From Flavobacterium shii (lineage in GTDB: Bacteria > Bacteroidota > Bacteroidia > Flavobacteriales > Flavobacteriaceae): a stretch of 64,000 nt of DNA. The position numbers and the translations under genes were made by a program. Positions 9,040-15,910 of the stretch are shown here, one piece after another. The notes under the pieces were generated by a model. The model was not told the DNA's origin and did not search any database. It was given only the letters and a program-made list of their open reading frames with translations. The stretch covers positions 1 through 64,000 of the forward strand of contig NZ_JAOZEW010000020.1 of the NCBI RefSeq assembly GCF_025847235.1, read 5' to 3'. Within the stretch, counting starts at the first letter, position 1. Every line of letters begins with the position of its first letter.

Positions 9040-10158
9040 CTACCTCACTCTCTTCTTCCTATTTGCTTCATAATCTTCAAAAATCATTTCACCAAGACCT
9101 TTCAGCCCCGTATAGAATGCTTTTCCTTGATTGGCTTCTGTAAAATGATTAACAAAACGCTGCAAATACGGATCACTTGCAATCATAAATGTGGTAATCG
9201 GAATATGCAATTTTCGGGCTTGTTGTGCCTGATTGTAACATTTATCAACAATATACTCATCCAAACCATTACTGTTCATATAATAGGAACCATCACGCTC
9301 ACGTACGCAACTTGGTTTTCCATCGGTAATCATGAATATTTGTTTGTTAGTATTTCGTTTTCGGCGTAATAAATCCATTGCAAGTTGCAAACCTGCTACT
9401 GTATTGGTATGATAAGGTCCAACTTTTAGATATGGTAAATCCTTAATCGCAATTGTCCAGGCATCGTTTCCAAAAACAAGAATATCAAGCGTATCTTTAG
9501 GATAACGTGTAGTAATTAATTCGGCGAGTGCCATGGCAACTTTTTTGGCTGGAGTAATACGATCTTCACCATATAAAATCATACTGTGACTAATATCAAT
9601 CATCAATACCGTACTCATTTGCGATTTGTATTGCGTTTCTTCAACAACCAAATCATTTTCCGTAAGCATAAAGCTATCTACCCCATTATTAATTTGAGCA
9701 TTACGCAAACTTTCTGTGAGGGAAATTCTTTCCAAACCATCGCCAAAATGAAACTCACGGAATTCCCCCGTATGCTCATCTCCAATTCCTGCATATTTGG
9801 TTTTGTGATTTCCATTTCCCGAACGTTTTAAATTCCCGAATATCTGATCTAATGCTTGTTGTCTTATTGCACGTTCCGTTTTGGCAGTAATTCCTATACC
9901 TGAGGTTCCATCATCTTTAAGTTCGTCTTTTATATAGCCTTTCTTCTTTAAATCTTCTATAAAATCGTCGATGGTATAGTTTTCATCGGTAAGTTTATAT
10001 TCCTTATCCAATTCCCGAAGCCAGTCTATCGCTTCATCAAAATCACCCGAAGTATGGGTAATTAACTCCTTGAAAATACCAAAAAGTTTTTCAAACGGAG
10101 ACTGATTTGGTGCTTCATACGTTTTAAAATAAAACCCATTTTTATGTTCCTCTTTCAT
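9040..10158 (-). CDS. VWA-domain protein, partner of the MoxR-type ATPase
   Basis: This 372-residue protein has a low-complexity, charged N-terminal half and a C-terminal von Willebrand A domain. The metal-dependent adhesion site is intact: DISHS (188-192), a Thr near 251-253 and the MITDGKPS strand (276-283). It has no signal peptide or membrane segment, so it is probably cytosolic. It sits upstream of the MoxR-type ATPase with 155 bp between; such pairs work as ATPase plus substrate or adaptor recognition subunit. The start ATG at 10158 abuts a perfect 10-bp hairpin (10160-10185) that would enclose the ribosome-binding region. Confidence 0.8.
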   Translation of the reverse strand: MKEEHKNGFYFKTYEAPNQSPFEKLFGIFKELITHTSGDFDEAIDWLRELDKEYKLTDENYTIDDFIEDLKKKGYIKDELKDDGTSGIGITAKTERAIRQQALDQIFGNLKRSGNGNHKTKYAGIGDEHTGEFREFHFGDGLERISLTESLRNAQINNGVDSFMLTENDLVVEETQYKSQMSTVLMIDISHSMILYGEDRITPAKKVAMALAELITTRYPKDTLDILVFGNDAWTIAIKDLPYLKVGPYHTNTVAGLQLAMDLLRRKRNTNKQIFMITDGKPSCVRERDGSYYMNSNGLDEYIVDKCYNQAQQARKLHIPITTFMIASDPYLQRFVNHFTEANQGKAFYTGLKGLGEMIFEDYEANRKKRVR

Positions 10159-10159
10159 A

Positions 10160-10185
10160 ATTCTAAAATTACATCATTTTAGAAT
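10160..10185 (-). promoter_or_regulatory. Hairpin immediately upstream of the VWA gene start
   Basis: The arms 10160-10169 and 10176-10185 are exact reverse complements around a 6-nt loop and end one base before the ATG. As RNA, the hairpin would hide the ribosome-binding region; as DNA, the palindrome could be an operator. The same ten-base arm forms the outside of the palindrome at 2931-2962. Confidence 0.45.
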
Positions 10186-10304
10186 GTAGCTAAAACAAAC
10201 AGATATTAATTTTTAGTTAAAAAATTCTATCAAAAAATCTAATAATTAATTGTCATACAGAATCTATTCAACTTCTTTCAGGATAAATTCATACCGAAGT
10301 GTAA

Positions 10305-10685
10305 TTATTCAAACTTTCCTTCCAGATAATACCAAACCCCATTTTCTTGTTTAAAAGTAGAAAATTCATAATGTATTTGAGGCAGTTTGTTATCATCCAA
10401 AAAGTACGCTTTAAACGCTACAGTAACTTCAGTAAAGTTGATAATTTCCAATCGAATCCATTCATTGGCAGTAGCCCATTTTAAAATTTCTTCTTTCGAA
10501 TAATATATCCTCTCAGAAGGATGTGTTGTAGCCATTAAATAATCGGCATCTTTAATAACATAAGCCGAAAAACGAGAACGCATTAATGTTAATGCTGTTG
10601 GTGCTTTTTGCTTGTTCTTGAGATATAAACCACAACAATTATCAAAATCCAAACCAGTATCGCAATAACATTCAGAGTTTTCCAT
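10305..10685 (-). CDS. YchJ-family (UPF0225/SEC-C-like) protein
   Basis: This 126-residue protein starts with a zinc-binding Cys cluster (C6, C8, C17, C18), followed by the family's conserved segment with LMRSRFSAY (34-42) and an NTF2-like second half with WATANEW and HYEFSTF. The length is typical for YchJ. The biochemical role of the family is not established. It is in the middle of a tightly packed run of minus-strand genes: 15 bp from the gene upstream and 147 bp from the VWA gene downstream. Confidence 0.8.
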   Translation of the reverse strand: MENSECYCDTGLDFDNCCGLYLKNKQKAPTALTLMRSRFSAYVIKDADYLMATTHPSERIYYSKEEILKWATANEWIRLEIINFTEVTVAFKAYFLDDNKLPQIHYEFSTFKQENGVWYYLEGKFE

Positions 10686-10700
10686 AGTATAAAATCAAAA

Positions 10701-10922
10701 TTATTCGGCAGTATTAATCTTTTGATGCAATTGATTTAATAAAACCTGATACTTACTGATTTCGATTAAATCTTCGTCTTCTTCCGAAAAATCAAGTAAA
10801 TCATCCAAAATCTCACTTACTTCTACCAATTTATTATTAGCAGTTTTGTTTTGTTTGGCAGCAATTAAATCAATTATCTCCTGAACGCTTTCTTTTAAAC
10901 CAGCGAATTTATCGTTTTCCAT
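10701..10922 (-). CDS. Small acidic hypothetical protein (73 aa)
   Basis: I do not recognise this protein. It is short, highly acidic in its middle (EEDEDLIEI) and predicted helical, with heptad-like leucines and isoleucines that suggest a two-helix hairpin. It has no signal peptide. It lies 10 bp downstream of the 50-residue basic protein and 15 bp upstream of the ychJ-like gene, so it is very likely co-transcribed with them. The opposite charge of its neighbour (basic against acidic) could mean the two interact; this is only an inference. Confidence 0.65.
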   Translation of the reverse strand: MENDKFAGLKESVQEIIDLIAAKQNKTANNKLVEVSEILDDLLDFSEEDEDLIEISKYQVLLNQLHQKINTAE

Positions 10923-10932
10923 TTATTCTGTT

Positions 10933-11085
10933 TTATTTATCAGATGAAGATTTATCCTCATTGAATTTCTTTATAATTTCTTTCAACTGTGCTTTGCGCG
11001 CAATTTCGGCTTGTTTAACCTTGTCCTGTGCTTTGTGCAACTTATCGTTGTGTTTCTTGATATTTCTTTCGTTATTCCTTCCCAT
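10933..11085 (-). CDS. Small basic coiled-coil protein (50 aa)
   Basis: An ATG at 11085 overlaps the stop of the upstream gene (TAATG), which suggests translational coupling. The 50-residue product is Lys/Arg/Gln-rich, helical throughout (KAQDKVKQAEIARKAQLKEI) and ends in a Ser/Asp tail. I know of no function. The overlap upstream and the 10-bp gap downstream place it firmly in the operon. Confidence 0.65.
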   Translation of the reverse strand: MGRNNERNIKKHNDKLHKAQDKVKQAEIARKAQLKEIIKKFNEDKSSSDK

Positions 11086-11561
11086 TATTCTATTTGTCTT
11101 TTAATTTCTTCCAATGTTTTATTGGTAAAAATAAGTTCATTTATAATTGCTTTGCGCAAAAGATCTATATCTTCATAATCAAAATGCTTTGCCCATGAAG
11201 TCAGTTGCTGCAAATTTCGAATTTGTTTAATCCTTTTTGTAATTTCAAAACTTGTTCTAAGTATTGCTATCTTATCATATTCCGGATTATTCTTATGCTG
11301 ATAAGTGACAGTATTATTATCATAATCGGCTTCTATATAATACAATTCATCAATTGCATTATCCGGATAAAAAGAACTCCAGAGAGCAAAACCTAACTTA
11401 AATTTAGTATCCGTTTCTGGTTTCAAACCTATTAAACGCCATTTACTATTGGCTAATCTTCCCCAATGATTAGAAAGACGAAACATCCCTAAATCCGAAT
11501 AATAATACCTACTTCCCGCTTTACTTTCAAATTGAATACGTAAACCCTGAACCTCACTCAT
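11085..11561 (-). CDS. Hypothetical protein (158 aa), first gene of the small-protein/VWA/MoxR run
   Basis: I do not recognise this family. The N-terminal half is rich in aromatic residues and beta strands (RYYYSDLGMFRLSNHWGR, a W-K-L-I-G-L strand) and the C-terminal half is helical and charged. It has no signal peptide or membrane segment. I place the start at the ATG at 11561 because AGGAAG lies six bases upstream and because a -7 element at 11634-11641 puts the likely transcript start downstream of the alternative ATG at 11630. The stop overlaps the next start by one base. Confidence 0.6.
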   Translation of the reverse strand: MSEVQGLRIQFESKAGSRYYYSDLGMFRLSNHWGRLANSKWRLIGLKPETDTKFKLGFALWSSFYPDNAIDELYYIEADYDNNTVTYQHKNNPEYDKIAILRTSFEITKRIKQIRNLQQLTSWAKHFDYEDIDLLRKAIINELIFTNKTLEEIKRQIE

Positions 11562-11633
11562 CGCTACTTCCTGAAAAACACAAAATGTATTCTTGAATGA
11601 ATTAGGATTTGGTCTAAAGTTTTTTTGCATGTG

Positions 11634-11641
11634 CAAATATA
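11634..11641 (-). promoter_or_regulatory. -7 element TATATTTG for the minus-strand operon
   Basis: The sequence matches the Bacteroidota -7 consensus TAnnTTTG. A TTTG lies upstream but at 26 bp, longer than the usual 19-21 bp, so the -33 box is unsure. Transcription would run left through six genes to 7421. Confidence 0.5.
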
Positions 11642-11683
11642 CTCAGATTGTAATGAACTCCCTAAAACAAACAATATATTGAT

Positions 11684-11691
11684 TAACTTTG
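11684..11691 (+). promoter_or_regulatory. -7 element TAACTTTG for the 84-codon gene
   Basis: The site matches TAnnTTTG and lies 28 bp upstream of the ATG at 11719. It is about 40 bp from the divergent -7 element on the other strand, so the two promoters are back to back. No good -33 TTTG is seen. Confidence 0.45.
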
Positions 11692-11718
11692 CAGCATCAA
11701 TTTTTAAATAAAAATATC

Positions 11719-11970
11719 ATGACGAAGGCTTCTCAAGAAAAAATGTTGCAAAAAGGAGTTTACACAGGAATAATGGAGAAGGATGAAAACAACAATTATT
11801 TTTGTGGTATATACCTTTTAGATTACAAGATGGCACATGCTAATCATGTAGTTGGAGATTGGATTACTATAAAATCTATAATCGAAAATCCTAGCGACAT
11901 CAGTTATAACAAATATCCAAAAAAGTCAAAAAACTTTGACAAAGCAAATAATAAACCAGAGCAAAAATAA
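11719..11970 (+). CDS. Hypothetical protein (83 aa)
   Basis: I do not recognise this protein. It is a small mixed alpha/beta product with a YTGIM strand, a central aromatic stretch (NNNYFCGIYLLDYK), and a Lys/Asn-rich tail. The frame can be extended to a TTG at 11689, but that codon lies inside the -7 element TAACTTTG, so the ATG at 11719 is preferred. A hairpin terminator follows the stop. It is divergent from the small-protein/VWA/MoxR operon. Confidence 0.6.
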   Translation: MTKASQEKMLQKGVYTGIMEKDENNNYFCGIYLLDYKMAHANHVVGDWITIKSIIENPSDISYNKYPKKSKNFDKANNKPEQK

Positions 11971-12005
11971 AGGAATAATTTTTAAAGTCTCAATATTAAG
12001 TCGCT

Positions 12006-12029
12006 GTTTGCATAAATAGCAAACTTTTT
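12006..12029 (+). terminator. Hairpin terminator after the 83-residue gene
   Basis: A 6-bp stem (12006-12011 with 12019-12024) with a 7-nt loop runs directly into TTTTT. Confidence 0.6.
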
Positions 12030-12067
12030 ACATTTAAAAATCAACCTTTTACATATTTTTAGAATAT

Positions 12068-12110
12068 TTTTTACTACGAAAGTAAAAAGTTAAAAAAAAG
12101 TGTACCTTTG
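12068..12110 (+). promoter_or_regulatory. Promoter with adjacent palindrome upstream of the J-domain/KTSC gene
   Basis: TACCTTTG (12103-12110) matches the -7 consensus. An 8-bp perfect inverted repeat with a 5-nt centre (12068-12075 and 12081-12088) sits where the -33 region should be and could be an operator. The transcript would have a leader of about 65 nt before the ATG at 12181. Confidence 0.45.
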
Positions 12111-12180
12111 CAAAAAATTTGTCTTTTTTGAACTAAACAAATATTAATTTCAAACTAATAGACAAGTAGTTATCTTATTT

Positions 12181-12621
12181 ATGAAAAAAATAGTTGAATA
12201 CCGCAAGTTACTAAACGTAGACAAAACTGCAGAATTAAAAGATTTAAAAACCATTTACCGTAATGCAATGAAAGAATGTCATCCTGACAAATTTCAAGGT
12301 AATGATGCTGGTTTGAAAGAAGCAGAAGAGAAAAGTAAATTAGTTATTGAAGCTTATCACTTTTTGGTAAGTATCAATCCTGAGACAATTAAACAAAACT
12401 TGCCAGAATATACTGAAACAATCGCTACTTCATCTATTACAGATTACAAATTTGTAGAAGGTAGATTAATTATTGATTTCTCAAATGGAAGTGTTTATGA
12501 GTACATCAGTGTACCAAAAGCTACTTATGTAAAAATGGTAAATGCAGATTCTCCTGGAAGATTTGCAAAAAGACATATTCTTAACTCTTTTACTTGGAGA
12601 AAGAAAACAAATCAAGACTAA
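12181..12621 (+). CDS. J-domain plus KTSC-domain protein
   Basis: The 146-residue protein begins with a J domain (about 1-70) carrying the invariant HPD (34-36), the tripeptide that stimulates DnaK ATPase. It ends with a KTSC domain (about 82-140): SSITDYKF, a GSVYEY strand, and a PGRFAKRHI end. KTSC domains are otherwise known fused to lysyl-tRNA synthetase and as stand-alone proteins, and are thought to bind nucleic acid. There is no Gly/Phe or zinc-finger region, so this is a specialised co-chaperone and not DnaJ. A promoter and a strong terminator make it monocistronic. Confidence 0.8.
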   Translation: MKKIVEYRKLLNVDKTAELKDLKTIYRNAMKECHPDKFQGNDAGLKEAEEKSKLVIEAYHFLVSINPETIKQNLPEYTETIATSSITDYKFVEGRLIIDFSNGSVYEYISVPKATYVKMVNADSPGRFAKRHILNSFTWRKKTNQD

Positions 12622-12640
12622 ATTTTATAGTTATATAAAG

Positions 12641-12672
12641 AAAAGCATCCCATTGAAGGATGCTTTTTTTTT
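12641..12672 (+). terminator. Strong rho-independent terminator
   Basis: A 10-bp perfect stem (12641-12650 with 12658-12667) is followed by a T-tract, 20 nt after the J/KTSC gene. Confidence 0.8.
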
Positions 12673-12838
12673 GCTGCAAAAAGATGTAAATTATTGTTTT
12701 TTATTTTAGAATAAATCTAAAAGAGCAACACACGCACTCAAATACCCAATCAATACAACTGATTACAAGGTTTTTACCTTACAAAAAACTATAACAAAAT
12801 TTTAGGTTCCAAAATTATTTATCTTTTATAATTTTAAA

Positions 12839-12846
12839 TACTTTTG
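12839..12846 (+). promoter_or_regulatory. -7 element TACTTTTG for the thioredoxin-family gene
   Basis: It matches TAnnTTTG and is 27 bp upstream of the ATG at 12874. No -33 box is clear. Confidence 0.4.
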
Positions 12847-12873
12847 TTCCACAAATCAATTAACTAATTAATA

Positions 12874-13635
12874 ATGAAAAAAATATTTTTTTTACTTACT
12901 GCTTCTATAGCAATAATTTCATGCAACAAAGTTAAAAACGGTGAATATCTTATTACTGGAACTGCAAAAGGAATTGAAAACGGGAAAACTATTATCCTAC
13001 AAACTCAAGATCAAACAACAGGTGCTCTTATCTCTCTAGACACTGCAAAAGTTGAAAACGGGAAATTTGAAATTAAAGGTAAAGTTACTGAGCCTGCGTT
13101 TCATACATTACAACTTCAAGGAGCTCAAGGACCAATTCCTTTTATCTTGGAAACTGGAGAAATTACTGTAGTTGTGGATAAAGATAGTATCCATAAATCT
13201 AAAATTTCTGGAACGTACAACAATGACGAGTACGTGAAATTCAATGACGAACTTATGAAAGTTCAGAAAAAATTAGTTGATTTTCAGAAAAAGAACACAG
13301 CAGCTATGAATACTGCTCAACAAGCTAAAGATACAACTGTAATCAATGGCTTAATGAAAGAATTCATGAAAATCCAAGGTGATGTTCAAACTGAAACTAA
13401 AGCTAAGTATACTACTTATGCTGAATCTCACCCAAAATCATTCATCAGTGCTTTAATTATTAAAGGAATGTTGAATGATCCATCAACTGACTTGAAAAAA
13501 GCAGAAGCTCTTTATGCTAGCTTAGACGAATCAGTAAAAAACACAAAACCTGGTAAAGAAATAAAAGAAAAAATCGGTCAAATGAAAATGCCTGCTGTTG
13601 GTGCTACTGCCCCTCCAGTTGGTAGCGCTAAATGA
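12874..13635 (+). CDS. TlpA/ResA-like thioredoxin lipoprotein, N-terminal DUF4369 half (gene split by in-frame TGA)
   Basis: A lipoprotein signal (hydrophobic segment ending ASIAIISC, Cys17) leads into a DUF4369-type beta domain (about 22-130: ILQTQDQTTG, FEIKGKVTEPAFHTLQL) and a helical linker to residue 253. The family is normally a single protein of about 370-390 residues whose thioredoxin domain would reduce disulfides in the periplasm. Here an in-frame TGA (13633-13635) separates the halves, and the thioredoxin domain continues in the same frame with no loss of similarity. Reading through would give a normal-length protein, so this is either a recent nonsense mutation or a sequencing error. 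Alone, this half would be a soluble or lipid-anchored domain without redox activity. Confidence 0.75.
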   Translation: MKKIFFLLTASIAIISCNKVKNGEYLITGTAKGIENGKTIILQTQDQTTGALISLDTAKVENGKFEIKGKVTEPAFHTLQLQGAQGPIPFILETGEITVVVDKDSIHKSKISGTYNNDEYVKFNDELMKVQKKLVDFQKKNTAAMNTAQQAKDTTVINGLMKEFMKIQGDVQTETKAKYTTYAESHPKSFISALIIKGMLNDPSTDLKKAEALYASLDESVKNTKPGKEIKEKIGQMKMPAVGATAPPVGSAK

Positions 13636-13671
13636 AGATCAGATTTTTCTGCTCCTAATCCAGAAGGAAAA

Positions 13672-14040
13672 ATGGTATCTCTTAAAGAAAGTTTAGGTAA
13701 AGTAACCATTGTAGATTTTTGGGCTTCATGGTGTGGACCATGTAGAAAGGAAAATCCAAACGTTGTAGCTATCTATAAAGAGCTACATTCAAAAGGACTT
13801 AATATCGTTGGTGTTTCTTTGGATAAAGAAGCAAAAGCATGGAAAGAAGCTATTGCAAAAGATAATTTATCTTGGACACAAGTTTCTAACTTAAAATTTT
13901 GGGAAGAGCCAATTGCAGCTCAATACGGTGTTCAATCAATTCCTGCAACATTTATACTAGATGCATCAGGAAAAATAGTAGCACAGGATTTAAGAGGCGA
14001 TGAACTAAGAGCAAAAATATTAGAGCTTTTAGCCAAATAA
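13672..14040 (+). CDS. Thioredoxin domain of the split TlpA/ResA-like gene
   Basis: This is the same frame as 12874-13635, resuming after the TGA; the first ATG is at 13672. The 122 residues form a complete AhpC/TSA-type thioredoxin fold: DFWASWCGPCRKEN with the redox pair C21/C24, the GVSLDKE strand, and the cis-Pro loop SIPATFILD. Without the upstream signal it would stay in the cytosol if reinitiated, so the periplasmic function is probably lost. The 36-bp stretch between stop and ATG still encodes recognisable family sequence (SDFSAPNPEGK), which supports one broken gene over two genes. Confidence 0.7.
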   Translation: MVSLKESLGKVTIVDFWASWCGPCRKENPNVVAIYKELHSKGLNIVGVSLDKEAKAWKEAIAKDNLSWTQVSNLKFWEEPIAAQYGVQSIPATFILDASGKIVAQDLRGDELRAKILELLAK

Positions 14041-14062
14041 TACCAATATTTAGAATAAAACA

Positions 14063-14089
14063 AAATCTCCCTAGTGGAGATTTTTTTGT
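14063..14089 (+). terminator. Hairpin terminator after the thioredoxin gene
   Basis: An 8-bp perfect stem (14063-14070 with 14076-14083) with a 5-nt loop is followed by four further Ts. Confidence 0.75.
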
Positions 14090-14108
14090 TTATACACCAC
14101 ACATACAC

Positions 14109-14305
14109 AAATTTCCAACGAAGAAGCCAATAACAACTCAATACGGCTGTTTAATCAACCCCTACTAGGACATACATACATCAGGAAAAGTCGCAGCAGA
14201 GGATTTAAGATGCGTTGAACTAAGAGCAAAAAATTAGAACTTTTGTCCAAATAATACCAACATTTAGAATAAAACAAAAAATATCCCTAGTGATTTTTTT
14301 TGTTT
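14109..14305 (+). pseudogene. Decayed duplicate of the thioredoxin gene 3' end, copy 2
   Basis: Aligned by eye, this stretch follows the functional gene from about 13893 through its stop codon and into its terminator (to about 14092). Examples are CTCAATACGG, CATCAGGAAAA, GGATTTAAGA, GAACTAAGAGCAAAAA and CAAATAATACCAA. Small indels and substitutions break the frame. The terminator stem is largely lost, although the T-run remains. Confidence 0.75.
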
Positions 14306-14319
14306 TACATCATATTACC

Positions 14320-14530
14320 TATCCTTAACATGAGTTTCTAGCTTAAATTTTAAAGAAAAGTCAATACTGTTCAATATAGTTTTCAATAAATTCCACAACA
14401 AATACATCAAAAAAAGTAAGCAAACAGGATTTAGTAAGCGACGAAAATTGAGTAAAACTTTATAAATTTTGCCCAAACGGCACCAATTTTAAAAATAAAA
14501 CAAAAAACTTTCCAGTCGCTACATTTTTAT
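14320..14530 (+). pseudogene. More decayed duplicate of the thioredoxin gene 3' end, copy 3
   Basis: The third tandem copy starts slightly further into the gene (matching from about 13868). It keeps recognisable blocks such as GAGTTTCTAGCTTAAA, AATACATCA, ACAGGATTTA and AAAATAAAACAAAA in the right order. It is more diverged than copy 2. No open frame remains. Confidence 0.65.
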
Positions 14531-14583
14531 TTTATTCAATACCAACCAATTAAAAAATAACTTAAAATTAAGTTCGATTTTAG

Positions 14584-14614
14584 TTTGTAAACATTAAAAA
14601 CGTTCCTATATTTG
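14584..14614 (+). promoter_or_regulatory. tRNA-Tyr promoter, TTTG-N19-TATATTTG
   Basis: TTTG (14584-14587), a 19-bp spacer and TATATTTG (14607-14614) match both halves of the Bacteroidota sigma consensus. Transcription would begin near 14620, about 35 bp before the mature tRNA. Confidence 0.75.
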
Positions 14615-14653
14615 CAACCGCTTAGAACAACAAAGCGCATCAATACAAGCTTC

Positions 14654-14734
14654 GGGGAGATACTCAAGCGGCCAACGAGGGCAGACTGTAAATCTGCTGT
14701 GTAAACTTCGCAGGTTCGAATCCTGCTCTCCCCA
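14654..14734 (+). tRNA. tRNA-Tyr (GTA)
   Basis: The acceptor arms GGGGAGA (14654-14660) and TCTCCCC (14727-14733) pair fully. The anticodon stem GCAGA/TCTGC frames the loop CTGTAAA with anticodon GTA. The T-arm is GCAGG-TTCGAAT-CCTGC. A 12-nt variable region fits a short class II arm as expected for bacterial tRNA-Tyr. The CCA is not encoded, since CGA follows the discriminator A. The 3' end from 14712 onward is duplicated at 55494. Confidence 0.95.
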
Positions 14735-14837
14735 CGAAAAGGGGAAAAGAAGTGAAAAAGGCAACTTTATCAATCTTTTCAAAAAAAACCCGAAAAACGT
14801 GTTAAAACCTGCAAATCCAAGGATTCGCAGGTTTTTT
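14712..14837 (+). repeat. Direct repeat, left copy (putative attL): tRNA-Tyr 3' end plus terminator
   Basis: These 126 bp run from the T-arm of tRNA-Tyr through its terminator and match 55494-55617 with only a few substitutions and a 2-bp shorter A-run. The tRNA is intact on this side. Repeats of a tRNA 3' end at both ends of a segment are what tyrosine-recombinase integration into a tRNA gene leaves behind. Confidence 0.85.
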
Positions 14838-14838
14838 T
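14804..14838 (+). terminator. tRNA-Tyr terminator
   Basis: A 9-bp stem (14804-14812 with 14827-14835) ends in a T-run. The copy at 55584-55617 carries one substitution in the stem. Confidence 0.75.
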
Positions 14839-14917
14839 GTTTTAAATCACTTTTCATTCTTTATAAAAACACGGCGCAATCCAGGATTCAAGACATAAAT
14901 CTGTGGAGTAGCAAAAA

Positions 14918-15451
14918 TTAAGCATAAATATTAGTTAGCCTGAAAAGGAAAAATTCTATATTTCTTACGCCTCTGAATCTTGATCTGAATGCTTTTATTT
15001 TTGCATTAAAAGATTCTGCCGAAGCATTTGTACTTTTGTTATCAAAATCGTTTAAAATCGTTTGATAGTGATTCATAATTGTACGAGAGATTGTACTGAA
15101 AGATTTAATACTTCTATTTGCAACTTGTCTATTTTCAAATAAAGCGGTACTCCCATCAGCCTTAGTTTGAATTGCGGTTCTTGATGTTTCTAGAGCATTT
15201 ACATATTCTCCGGTGTAAATAGGTCTGCTAAAAGCATCATACTTTGTAAACAGCCATTTATTTGATGCTCTTAAATTAGCATCTTGTGTTAAAATAGGTC
15301 TGTCTAATTTATCATAAACAATATATTCCCATTCTTTGCCAGGAAGTTTTTTCTCAACCAATCTATTTTTTGCATCATATCTGTACTGATATCCTAACTC
15401 TTTTAGATTTGAAGCGCTAATAGACCCTTCGGCTTTAGGTGGATATGGCAA
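14918..15451 (-). pseudogene. Chimera of an RHS/YD-repeat fragment and an ISAon1-like transposase C-terminus
   Basis: The open frame reads as two unrelated pieces. About 107 residues of YD repeats (YQYRYDAKNRLVEKKLPG, YIVYDKLDRP, TKYDAFSRPIYTGEY) come from an RHS-type toxin or surface protein. About 70 residues matching the C-terminus of ISL3/ISAon1-like transposases follow (STNASAESFNAKIKAFRS, then FRGVRNIEFFLFRLT). No ATG opens it; the first possible codon is TTG at 15451. The upstream junction joins directly to a broken GH2 gene. I see no reason to expect a functional product; this is a scar of recombination beside the putative island end. Confidence 0.75.
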
Positions 15452-15852
15452 TAAACATCTGCCAAATAATTTACAGCTCCAAAATGGAGAAATAACCTTT
15501 TTTCTTCGTCAGATTTATAATTGAATACTTTTTTATACCAAACAATGCCTTCCAAATAAGTGAGTTCGCATAGTTGCGAGTTAAAATCGCCAGGTACTTT
15601 TAACATTGGACCTCCATCAAAAGAATACTCAATAAAGTCCGGCTTTTTTTGAGGCTTTTTTTCCTGCCAAACCTGTTTCCAGTCACCTGCGCCCAATGTA
15701 TCTAAAATCACCTGCCACTCACCATTCAAACTTGTCAAACTTCGAGATTGAATATTGATCATTGCCGTTTGGGCAATTAAATAATTACCCCATAGAAGAA
15801 CGATTAGAGTAATCAACATCTCTTTTTTAAACATTATTTTTTTCTTATTCAT
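15450..15852 (-). pseudogene. Truncated GH2 family glycosidase (N-terminal fragment)
   Basis: From the ATG at 15852 the frame gives a signal peptide and then the N-terminal sugar-binding domain of GH2 beta-galactosidases/glucuronidases: SLNGEWQVILD, PGDFNSQ, EGIVWYKKVF, FGAVNYLADVY. Similarity stops abruptly at about 15450, where RHS sequence begins in another frame. The catalytic TIM barrel is missing altogether, so the fragment cannot be an enzyme. A GH2 beta-galactosidase is a standard member of xyloglucan loci, where it removes galactose from the side chains, and it would have been the last gene of this operon. Confidence 0.8.
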
Positions 15853-15910
15853 CTTACTTTTGGTTGTTTTATTAATCACTTCACCTAGGCGAAATACCAT
15901 TAAATTTACA

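Noticed and set aside
13633..13635. TGA as a selenocysteine codon in a redox protein
   Set aside because: The TGA is in the linker, not at the CGPC active site, no SECIS-like hairpin follows, and flavobacteria are not known to use selenocysteine.
14606..14857. 83-codon minus-strand open frame over the tRNA region
   Set aside because: It is antisense to the tRNA-Tyr gene and its terminator and has no protein-like features.
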